From: Alphaproteobacteria bacterium
GTDB lineage: Bacteria > Pseudomonadota > Alphaproteobacteria > Puniceispirillales > Puniceispirillaceae
NCBI GenBank assembly: GCA_022425565.1
Contig: JAKMFG010000201.1
Span: forward strand, 1 to 26,760
Length of the DNA stretch: 26,760 bases
Direction: 5' to 3'
Shown here: piece by piece, positions 1 to 7,000 of the stretch
Layout: every line of letters begins with the position of its first letter
How positions within the stretch are numbered: position 1 is the first letter of the stretch
Notes under the pieces: model-generated
Databases searched by the model: none
The model's input: the letters and a program-made list of their open reading frames with translations, nothing else
Told to the model about the DNA's origin: nothing
Position numbers and translations under genes: made by a program

Positions 1-1
1 G

Positions 2-565
2 CTGGGTGATGGCTCCCTGGCTTTGTCCGCTTCCGCATCAAGCTCTCTTTCGGTTTCGTACGCGTCTTCGACTACGTCGGTGTGCACGGTGAGCGGATCG
101 ACGGTGAGTTTTGTCGCGGCGGGCACGTGCAGCATTACCGCGTCTCAGGCAGGCGATAGCACGTACGCGGCTGCTGCTGATGTGACTCGTTCGTTCGCTA
201 TCACCGCCCCGGCGCCCTCCGGCGGTGGCGGCGGTGGTGGTGGCGGTGGTGGTGGCGGCGGTGTTGCCATCGCAAGATCACCGGATTGCGGCAGCTCTTG
301 CTCGGCCTGCTCTTCTGCCTCGGCTTGGGCCATTTCCGACACTTCGCCCGACACTTCGCCCGGCTCTTCTGCTGTGGCCGCTGGTGTTTCCCCTGTTTCG
401 GCTGCCGGGCTGTCCTGCGCTGCTTCGGTATCAGCAACTGTGTCCGGTTCTTGGATGGCAGCTTCTGGTTCGGTTTCAGATGCGGTTTCAGGAATATCCG
501 CCGTGCCGCCAGTTTCGGAACTGGTCTCGGCCACCGGTGTTTCGGCTATGGGCGTTTCCGTTTGA
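2..565 (+). CDS. C-terminal fragment of Ig-like repeat surface protein (partial; only 2-262 looks genuine)
   Basis: The frame is open from base 2 with no start, so the gene begins upstream. Roughly the first 65 codons read as one bacterial Ig-like repeat of the kind found in tandem in large secreted or adhesin proteins: SVCTVSGSTVSFVAAGTC, then SITASQAGDSTY and a terminal TRSFAIT strand, with the two cysteines usual for this repeat. Next come PAPS and 14 glycine codons (221-262), a typical linker. Beyond 262 the frame stays open to 565, but that part is simply the antisense of a minus-strand lipoprotein: it is Ser/Ala-rich with no recognisable fold. I think true coding ends at or inside the Gly tract. 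Nothing else in the window resembles this protein, which fits a foreign or mis-joined piece. The Ig-like assignment is fairly secure; the 3' limit is not. Confidence 0.5.
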   Translation: MGDGSLALSASASSSLSVSYASSTTSVCTVSGSTVSFVAAGTCSITASQAGDSTYAAAADVTRSFAITAPAPSGGGGGGGGGGGGGGVAIARSPDCGSSCSACSSASAWAISDTSPDTSPGSSAVAAGVSPVSAAGLSCAASVSATVSGSWMAASGSVSDAVSGISAVPPVSELVSATGVSAMGVSV

Positions 566-669
566 ACGGCAGGCGGCGGCGCCGGGTTGGAAACAACCGG
601 TTGCACCTCGCAACCTGCAAGCGCCAGGGCAAGAACGGCGAGCGCCGGGATCGGAAGACAAGACCGCAT
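145..669 (-). CDS. Putative acidic, Pro/Glu/Thr-rich lipoprotein; C-terminus disrupted
   Basis: An ATG at 669 opens MRSCLPIPALAVLALALAGC, a type II signal peptide with a positive residue, a hydrophobic core and lipobox LAGC at residues 17-20, so Cys20 would be lipidated. The mature part is low-complexity and acidic (repeated ETP, AET, EPE and EVSGEVSE motifs) and resembles an extended periplasmic or outer-membrane linker. I recognise no domain and assign no function. After LAMAT it enters a 14-residue proline run, the antisense of the Gly tract at 221-262. The last ~25 residues to the stop at 145 are antisense to the Ig-like gene and are probably not native. The frame extends upstream to 762, but the signal peptide fixes the start near 669. 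It is divergent from the sugar kinase at 857. Confidence 0.6.
   Translation of the reverse strand: MRSCLPIPALAVLALALAGCEVQPVVSNPAPPPAVQTETPIAETPVAETSSETGGTADIPETASETEPEAAIQEPDTVADTEAAQDSPAAETGETPAATAEEPGEVSGEVSEMAQAEAEEQAEQELPQSGDLAMATPPPPPPPPPPPPPPEGAGAVIANERVTSAAAAYVLSPA
221..262. repeat. (GGT/GGC)n tract, 14 glycine codons / proline codons
   Basis: Fourteen consecutive GGC or GGT codons on the plus strand, read as polyproline on the minus strand. The tract is shared by two opposing open frames, each of which looks natural only on its own side. Such tracts are easy places for slippage, recombination or assembly collapse. Confidence 0.9.
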
Positions 670-856
670 GAAAAGGCCGGAACAGGGACGGGAACAGGTG
701 CGAGCCGGAACCTTAGACCAGCCGGACAGGCAAGTGCAAACCACTTGTCGACCTGCCTGCACGATTGGCCGACAATCTCGGCCGCCACTTGCTCTCGGGT
801 CGTCTTTTCTCTACACCGTCCTTCGCGATTTCCTGTTTCCTGCTCCTGAGGCCTCG
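670..856. promoter_or_regulatory. Divergent intergenic region with two small dyads
   Basis: This 187-bp spacer separates the lipoprotein start from the kinase start. It holds two inverted repeats: 729-736 with 742-749 (CAAGTG core, 5-nt loop) and GGCCGA at 767-772 with TCGGCC at 778-783. A weak promoter-like pair, TTGCTC (789-794) and TACACC (812-817) 17 nt apart, could serve the kinase. None is strong enough to name a regulator. Confidence 0.25.
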
Positions 857-1843
857 ATGCCATTTTCCCTTGATGTTCTGACTGTCGGCAATGCCATTGT
901 CGATATTTTCGCCCGCTGTGACGATGCCTTTCTTGCTGACCGTGATATTGGCAAGGGGATGATGAACCTTGTCGATGCTGACCGGTCGGCGTCGCTTTAT
1001 GCCGACATCGCCGACGGGCGCGAGATTTCGGGTGGGTCTGCCGCCAACACGGCGGTTGGCATTGTGGCCCTTGGCGGCAGGGCCGGGTTCGCCGGGCGGG
1101 TCCATGACGATGTGCTGGGCCATTCCTTCATTCGTGACATTGCCGCTGCCGGGGTTCATTTCGGTGCCCCGCCGCAGCAGGACGGCTCGCCGACCGCCTC
1201 GTCGATCATTCTGGTGACGCCGGATGCGTCGCGTTCCATGAACACCTATCTTGGCGCCTGTATCGAATTTCAGCCTGGCGATATCCGCGAGGACGAAGTC
1301 GCCGCCTCGAAGGTGATCTATCTTGAGGGCTATCTGTTTGATGCACCGGCCGGTCCTGACATCTTTGCGCATGCGGCGGCACTGGCGGCCCGTCATGATG
1401 TTCAGGTGTCGCTGTCCCTTTCAGACCCCTGGTGCGCCGAACGGCACCGCGAGGCACTTGGGCGGTTTGTCCATGATCATGTCGATATCCTGTTCGCCAA
1501 TGAAGACGAGGCGGCGAGCCTGTGCGACAGCGACATCGCCGGCGCCACGGAAACGCTCTGCCGACAGGTCGGCGAAGCCGTGATCACACGCGGTGAAAAC
1601 GGCGCCTTCGTCGGCAGCGGGAATGTTCGACATGAATGCGCCGCACAGCCATTCGGCGGAGTCGAGGACACGACGGGTGCAGGCGACCTGTTTGCCGCCG
1701 GCTATCTCTTTGGCCGCACCAACGGCCGGGACCCGATGGCATCCGGCCAGATCGCCAGCCTTGCAGCAGGCGAGGTGATCTCGCATATCGGTGCACGCCC
1801 TCAGGCGGATGTTGCGGCGATGATTGCGGCCAAAGAGCTCTAG
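857..1843 (+). CDS. PfkB-family carbohydrate kinase (adenosine kinase-like)
   Basis: A 328-residue protein of the ribokinase/PfkB family, which transfers phosphate from ATP to a sugar or nucleoside hydroxyl. Visible features are the N-terminal substrate-side motif GGSAANTAVGIVALGG, the anion-hole signature DTTGAGDLFAAGYLF with presumed catalytic base Asp277, and a mid-region NEDEA segment. Alphaproteobacterial homologues of this length are usually annotated as adenosine kinase, which would make AMP from adenosine in purine salvage; the substrate is inferred, not shown. The frame is open to 587, but ATG857 is preceded by GAGG at 848-851 with a 5-nt spacer and gives the family-typical start (LDVLTVGNAIVDIFARC). 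It converges on maeB; a dyad between the two may end both transcripts. Confidence 0.9.
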   Translation: MPFSLDVLTVGNAIVDIFARCDDAFLADRDIGKGMMNLVDADRSASLYADIADGREISGGSAANTAVGIVALGGRAGFAGRVHDDVLGHSFIRDIAAAGVHFGAPPQQDGSPTASSIILVTPDASRSMNTYLGACIEFQPGDIREDEVAASKVIYLEGYLFDAPAGPDIFAHAAALAARHDVQVSLSLSDPWCAERHREALGRFVHDHVDILFANEDEAASLCDSDIAGATETLCRQVGEAVITRGENGAFVGSGNVRHECAAQPFGGVEDTTGAGDLFAAGYLFGRTNGRDPMASGQIASLAAGEVISHIGARPQADVAAMIAAKEL

Positions 1844-1860
1844 AGAGATTTTAGTGGCGG

Positions 1861-1888
1861 CGGGCTAGCCTGTTGGCGAGCTAGCCCG
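1861..1888. terminator. Bidirectional hairpin between convergent genes
   Basis: A perfect 9-bp stem CGGGCTAGC (1861-1869) pairs with GCTAGCCCG (1880-1888) around a 10-nt loop. It lies between the kinase stop (1843) and the maeB stop (1897). There is no clear U-tract on either strand, so it may be a weak terminator or an RNA 3'-end stabiliser. Confidence 0.5.
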
Positions 1889-1896
1889 AAAGCTGT

Positions 1897-4161
1897 TCAA
1901 CGAAGCGCCTCATAGGCTGCCAGCGCGGCCGCCTGGACGAGATCGTTGACCGACGCACCCATCTGAACCACCTGGAACGGCTTTTCCGCCCCCAGCATGA
2001 TCGGGCCGATCACCGACCCTTCAGTCAGGTTCTGGATCAGCTCGAACGCGATGTTTGCCGAATGCAGTCCCGGCATCACCAGAATATTGGCCGGGCCAGA
2101 CAGCCTGCAGAACGGGTAGCGTGATTTCATCAGCTCATAATCAAGCGCCACATCGGCTGACATCTCGCCGTCATATTCGAAGTCAGGCTTGCGCTTGTCG
2201 AGAACCTCGATGGCGCGCCGCGCCTCTGCCGTGATGTCTGATTGCGGGCTTCCGAAATTGGTGAATGACAGGATGGCCACGCGCGGTGTGTGGCCCATCT
2301 GCCGCGCCTTGCCGGCGATGGCTTCGGCGATATCGGCAATCTGCTCACCGTTTGGACGCTCATGTACCGACACATCGCCGATAAAGACGGTTCTGCCGCG
2401 TGACACGATCATCGAGGTGGCCAGAAAATCCTTACCCTTGCGCGGCGAGATCACGCGCGTGACCTGATCGAAGCTCGGCTGGAAAGATCTGGTTACGCCA
2501 GTCACCATGGCATCGGCATGCCCTTTGAGAACCATGCAGGCGCCGAACACGTTCCGGTCCAGATTGACCATGCGCTGGCAGTCCCGGCGAAGCGCGCCCT
2601 CGCGCTGCAGCTTCTTGTAAAGGAAGTCTATATATTGCTCGTTATGGTCCGAGACCTTGGCATTGGTAACCGGAATGTCCTCGGCACCTTCCAGTCCCAG
2701 CTTCTCGATTGTCTCGCGGATGCGGTGCTCGCGGCCGACAAGAATGGGCTCGCCATAGCCGGCATTGCGGAACGCCATCGCCGCCCGGATGACTTTCTCT
2801 TCCTCACCTTCGGCAAAGACCACGCGTTTGCGGTTGGCACTGATGCGGTCGAAAATCACCTGCAGTGTCGATGCCGTCGGGTCGAGGCGGGCCGACAGGT
2901 CACGCCTGTATTGCTCCAGATCCTCGATCGGCTTGCGGGCCACGCCGGTTTCCATCGCCGCGGCGGCAACCGCAGACGATACGGCCGAGATCAGCCGTGG
3001 GTCGAACGGAGCCGGAATGATGTAATCCTCGCCATATTGAAGCACCTGCCCGCCATAGGCTTCGGCGACGGCGTCCGGCACATCCTCGCGTGCCAGCATG
3101 GCGATGGCCTCGGCAGCCGCGATCTTCATTTCCTCGTTGATCTTGCTGGCACGCACATCAAGTGCGCCGCGGAAGATATAGGGGAAGCCAAGGACATTGT
3201 TCACCTGGTTCGGATAGTCTGAACGGCCGGTGGCGATGATCGCGTCGGGACGGACTTTCTTGGCATCTTCCGGCATGATTTCGGGTACCGGGTTGGCCAT
3301 GGCAAAGATGATTGGGCGCTCGGCCATGGTTTCCACCATTTTCGGCGTCACCGCACCGGCAACCGACAGGCCGAGGAAGACGTCCGCACCGACAAGCGCA
3401 TCCTCCAGCGTGCGGGCATCTGTCTTGACGGCATGCGCCGACTTCCACTGGTTCATCGAGGCCTCGCGGCCCTGATAGATTACGCCGGAACGGTCGACGA
3501 GAATGATGTTCTCATGCGGCACGCCCATGCTCTTGAAAAGCTCGACACAGGCAATCGACGCGGCACCGGCACCGTTCGACACCACCCGGATGTCCGACAT
3601 GTCCCGTCCGGTCAGGTGAAGCGCGTTGATCAGGCCGGCTGCCGCGATGATGGCGGTGCCGTGCTGGTCATCGTGGAAGACCGGAATTTCGAGGCGCTCT
3701 CGAAGCTGCTGCTCGATGATGAAACATTCCGGTGACTTGATGTCCTCGAGATTGATGCCGCCGAAGCTCGGCGCAAGCATGGCGACAGCCTCCACGAATT
3801 TCTCGGTGTCCTTTGTATCGACCTCGAGATCGAGCCCGTCGATATCGGCGAATTTCTTGAACAGGACGGCCTTGCCCTCCATCACCGGCTTCGACGCGGC
3901 AGCACCGATATCACCAAGGCCAAGCACAGCCGTACCATTCGAGATTACCGCGATTACATTTCCCTTGGCCGTGTAGTCATAGGCCGTGTCCGGGTCTGCC
4001 TCGATGGCAAGGCAAGGCGCCGCAACCCCGGGTGAATAGGCCAGCGACAGGTCGTGCTGGCTCATCAATGGTTTTGTGGCAGTGATTTCCAGCTTGCCTG
4101 GGCGGCCATTGGCGTGGAATGCCAGGGCTTCCTGGTCAAGCTTTGACTTTTTTTGGCTCAT
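1897..4161 (-). CDS. maeB: NADP-dependent malic enzyme, MaeB type (malic enzyme + phosphotransacetylase-like domain)
   Basis: A 754-residue two-domain protein. Residues ~15-420 are malic enzyme: [15 protein letters not shown], then [20 protein letters not shown], the metal/substrate segment [12 protein letters not shown] and a Rossmann motif NGAGAAS. Malate is oxidatively decarboxylated to pyruvate, supplying NADPH and linking the TCA cycle to pyruvate and acetyl-CoA. Residues ~430-754 match the phosphotransacetylase fold ([43 protein letters not shown]). In characterised MaeB-type enzymes this domain has no Pta activity and acts in oligomerisation and acetyl-CoA sensing. NADP preference is inferred from family. 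Length is normal and no lesion is seen. No strong Shine-Dalgarno precedes ATG4161, but the N-terminus [16 protein letters not shown] fits the family. It is divergent from mutS. Confidence 0.96.
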   Translation of the reverse strand: MSQKKSKLDQEALAFHANGRPGKLEITATKPLMSQHDLSLAYSPGVAAPCLAIEADPDTAYDYTAKGNVIAVISNGTAVLGLGDIGAAASKPVMEGKAVLFKKFADIDGLDLEVDTKDTEKFVEAVAMLAPSFGGINLEDIKSPECFIIEQQLRERLEIPVFHDDQHGTAIIAAAGLINALHLTGRDMSDIRVVSNGAGAASIACVELFKSMGVPHENIILVDRSGVIYQGREASMNQWKSAHAVKTDARTLEDALVGADVFLGLSVAGAVTPKMVETMAERPIIFAMANPVPEIMPEDAKKVRPDAIIATGRSDYPNQVNNVLGFPYIFRGALDVRASKINEEMKIAAAEAIAMLAREDVPDAVAEAYGGQVLQYGEDYIIPAPFDPRLISAVSSAVAAAAMETGVARKPIEDLEQYRRDLSARLDPTASTLQVIFDRISANRKRVVFAEGEEEKVIRAAMAFRNAGYGEPILVGREHRIRETIEKLGLEGAEDIPVTNAKVSDHNEQYIDFLYKKLQREGALRRDCQRMVNLDRNVFGACMVLKGHADAMVTGVTRSFQPSFDQVTRVISPRKGKDFLATSMIVSRGRTVFIGDVSVHERPNGEQIADIAEAIAGKARQMGHTPRVAILSFTNFGSPQSDITAEARRAIEVLDKRKPDFEYDGEMSADVALDYELMKSRYPFCRLSGPANILVMPGLHSANIAFELIQNLTEGSVIGPIMLGAEKPFQVVQMGASVNDLVQAAALAAYEALR

Positions 4162-4306
4162 AACACCGGTTATTTTTCTGTTCAGTTGTCCGCTTTCAGC
4201 GGCGATAAGGTAGGACGCGATCCCGACCTGTGGTCAGGATAGCGGATTATTGCCCCACCGAAACCCCTATCTGCTATATCTGAGGCGGGTGAATCAGGGA
4301 ACGCAA
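4162..4306. promoter_or_regulatory. Divergent promoter region maeB / mutS
   Basis: A 145-bp spacer between two divergent starts must carry promoters for both genes. It contains two short dyads, CCGCT/AGCGG (4190-4202) and CCTG/CAGG (4227-4238). The best mutS -10-like box is TATATC (4275-4280), about 19 nt after TTGCCC (4250-4255). The individual promoter elements are weak. Confidence 0.3.
4296..4300 (+). promoter_or_regulatory. Shine-Dalgarno deciding the mutS start
   Basis: AGGGA with a 6-nt spacer to ATG4307. The frame is open further up (a TTG at 4250), but this site and the family N-terminus support 4307. Confidence 0.7.
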
Positions 4307-7000
4307 ATGACGCCGCCATTATCAGCATCTGGCACCACGAAAGTAAAGCCGCCGACACCGATGATCGCGCAATATCTCTCGGTGAAGGAGGCGCATCCCG
4401 ATGCGCTGCTTTTCTATCGGATGGGCGATTTCTACGAGATGTTCTTCGAGGATGCCGAAACCGGTGCGGCAGCGCTTGGCATTACCCTGACAAAGCGCGG
4501 CAAGAGTGATGGCGGTGACATCCCGATGTGCGGGGTGCCGGTCCATTCTGTGGACGGATATCTTTCACGGCTGATTGCAGCTGGGCACCGTGTCGCCATT
4601 TGCGAGCAGGTGGAGGACCCGGAAACGCAGAAACAGCGTGGGGGCAAGGGACCGTTGCGCCGCGAGGTCATTCGCATCCTGACCCCCGGCACCCTGACCG
4701 AAGACGATCTTCTGCCACCGAAGGATCACAATTATCTTGCCGCCCTCGGCCGATCGGGTACGGCGACGGCGCTTGCCTGGGCTGATATGTCGACGGGAGA
4801 CTTTGCCGTTCAGGAGATCGCGCCGGAGCGGGTCGAGAGCCTGCTTGCCATGCTGATGCCGGCCGAGCTGGTCGTGCCGTTCGATGCCGATCTTCAGGAG
4901 GGGATCGAGGCGCTGGGCCTGATGCTGACCGAACAGGCGCCCTCGCTGTTTGATTCCGCCGCAGGACAACGCGCGCTGTGCGGCTATTACGGGGTTGCCA
5001 GCCTCGATGGGTTTGGCCAGTTCAGCCGCGCCATGCTGGCGGCTGCCGGCGCTCTGCTCGGTTATATCGACCTGACGCAAAAGGGTAACATGCCGCGCAT
5101 GCGCCCGCTTCAGGCGGTTGCCGGGTCCGGCTATATGGAAATCGACCAGGCCACCAGACGCTCGCTTGAACTCAACCGGACGCTGTCCGGCGAGACCCGT
5201 GGCAGCCTGCTGGCAGCCATCGACATGACGGTGACGGCGGCCGGTGGTCGTCTTCTGGCTGCACGGATCAGCGCGCCGCTGTCGGACCCGGCGCTGATCA
5301 ACAGCCGTCTGGACCTTGTGTCCTGGTATCTGGGAAGACCGGATCTTTGTGAGGATCTGCGGGCCATGCTCAAAGGGCTTCCCGATATCGACCGCGCACT
5401 GTCTCGATTGTCGATGGGGCATGGCGGACCGCGCGACCTGCTGGCGCTGGCACAGGCGCTTCGCACCGCCTCGGACATGGTCGGAACCGCCACGGGCGAT
5501 GTCGGCATTGACAAGCCTGCCGAGCTTGACGGCCTGCATGCTGCGATGATGACCCCGACCCCGCTGGCGGCAGAGCTGGCACCGGCGCTGGCCGATGATC
5601 CGCCGCTGCTGGCACGGGACGGTGGATTTGTGCGTAGCGGTTTCGATGCCGCCCTCGACGAGCTTCGTGGGCTTCGCGACGAAAGCCGGCGGCTGATTGC
5701 GGCCCTGCAGCAGCGTTATTGCGAGGCAACCGGCATTTCCTCGCTCAAGGTCAAGCACAACAATGTCCTCGGCTATCATGTTGATGTTCGCAACACACAT
5801 GCTGAAAAACTGATGCAGGACGAACATTTCATTCACCGCCAGACAACGGCGCAGACGGTGCGGTTCACCACCACCGAACTTGCCGAACTGGAACGCGACC
5901 TGTCGACAGCCGCCGACCGGGCGCTCGCTCGCGAGCTGGAAATTTTCGATGGCTTGCGCGCGTCTGTCCTGCAGGCGGCCGACATATTATCGGCCGCGGC
6001 GCGGGCTCTTGCCGCCATTGATGTGGCAATGGCGTCGGCGGCGCTGGCGGCGCGGCGGCAATTCTGCCGGCCCGAGGTCCGCGACGATCGCAGCTTCGAG
6101 ATCACCCGCGGCCGCCATGCCGTGATCGAAACCATGCTCGCCGCTGGCGAGAGCTTCATCCCGAATGACTGCCATCTTGGTGAAAAGGGCGATATCTGGC
6201 TTGTTACCGGTCCGAACATGGCCGGCAAATCGACATTTCTTCGCCAGAACGCCCATATCGCCGTGATGGCACAGGCTGGACTGTTTGTTCCCGCCGATAC
6301 CGCCGTGATCGGCGTGATCGACAGGCTGTTCAGCCGCGTCGGTGCGGCCGACGATCTGGCGCGCGGGCGCTCCACTTTCATGGTCGAGATGGTCGAGACG
6401 GCGGCCATCCTGAACCGCGCCACTGAGAAATCCTTTGTGATTCTTGACGAAATCGGCCGTGGCACAGCGACCTATGACGGTCTGGCGATTGCCTGGGCTG
6501 CGCTTGAGCATCTGCATGCCGTGAATGGCTGCCGTACCCTGTTCGCCACTCATTATCACGAACTCACCGCGCTTCGCGAGGATCTGGACAGGCTGTCCTG
6601 TCACTCGATGAAAGTACGAGAATGGGAAGGCGAGATCATCTTCCTCCATCAGGTCATCGATGGTGCGGCGGATCGTTCTTACGGCGTGCATGTGGCGCGG
6701 CTTGCCGGTCTGCCGGCGCCGGTGATCGCGCGCGCGCAGGCTCTGCTGGCAGAAATGGAATCAGGCGGTCACGGCGTGATTGATGCCGGACGGCTCGCCG
6801 CCGACCTGCCGCTGTTCGACCGCAACCTTCCGCTGCCGCAGGCCACCTCCGCCCCGCAGGAGGATGACAGACTTCGAGACAGGCTTGGCGAGATCAACCC
6901 AGACATGCTCGCCCCGCGTGACGCTCTGGAGCTTCTGTACGAGCTGCGCGAGCTGCTTGATCCGGCCATAACCGATGCGGCCCCTGGTGACGACGTATGA
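4307..7000 (+). CDS. mutS: DNA mismatch repair protein MutS
   Basis: 897 residues, full length for MutS1. The N-terminal mismatch-recognition domain carries PTPMIAQYLSVKE and GDFYEMFFEDAE, where Phe42 and Glu44 form the Phe-x-Glu wedge that probes mispaired bases. The connector, lever and clamp domains follow. The C-terminal ABC-type ATPase has Walker A TGPNMAGKS (634-642), Walker B ILDEIGRGT (Asp714, Glu715) and the His motif FATHYHEL. MutS dimers scan DNA and recruit MutL. The final ~70 residues after the ATPase probably include the tetramerisation segment. The stop overlaps the glnD start in ATGA (6997-7000), so mutS, glnD and murJ are likely translated from one message. Confidence 0.98.
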   Translation: MTPPLSASGTTKVKPPTPMIAQYLSVKEAHPDALLFYRMGDFYEMFFEDAETGAAALGITLTKRGKSDGGDIPMCGVPVHSVDGYLSRLIAAGHRVAICEQVEDPETQKQRGGKGPLRREVIRILTPGTLTEDDLLPPKDHNYLAALGRSGTATALAWADMSTGDFAVQEIAPERVESLLAMLMPAELVVPFDADLQEGIEALGLMLTEQAPSLFDSAAGQRALCGYYGVASLDGFGQFSRAMLAAAGALLGYIDLTQKGNMPRMRPLQAVAGSGYMEIDQATRRSLELNRTLSGETRGSLLAAIDMTVTAAGGRLLAARISAPLSDPALINSRLDLVSWYLGRPDLCEDLRAMLKGLPDIDRALSRLSMGHGGPRDLLALAQALRTASDMVGTATGDVGIDKPAELDGLHAAMMTPTPLAAELAPALADDPPLLARDGGFVRSGFDAALDELRGLRDESRRLIAALQQRYCEATGISSLKVKHNNVLGYHVDVRNTHAEKLMQDEHFIHRQTTAQTVRFTTTELAELERDLSTAADRALARELEIFDGLRASVLQAADILSAAARALAAIDVAMASAALAARRQFCRPEVRDDRSFEITRGRHAVIETMLAAGESFIPNDCHLGEKGDIWLVTGPNMAGKSTFLRQNAHIAVMAQAGLFVPADTAVIGVIDRLFSRVGAADDLARGRSTFMVEMVETAAILNRATEKSFVILDEIGRGTATYDGLAIAWAALEHLHAVNGCRTLFATHYHELTALREDLDRLSCHSMKVREWEGEIIFLHQVIDGAADRSYGVHVARLAGLPAPVIARAQALLAEMESGGHGVIDAGRLAADLPLFDRNLPLPQATSAPQEDDRLRDRLGEINPDMLAPRDALELLYELRELLDPAITDAAPGDDV

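Noticed and set aside
4565..5836. Long (423-codon) minus-strand frame inside mutS
   Set aside because: It is fully opposite mutS, whose protein is unmistakable; long antisense frames are expected in GC-rich genes.
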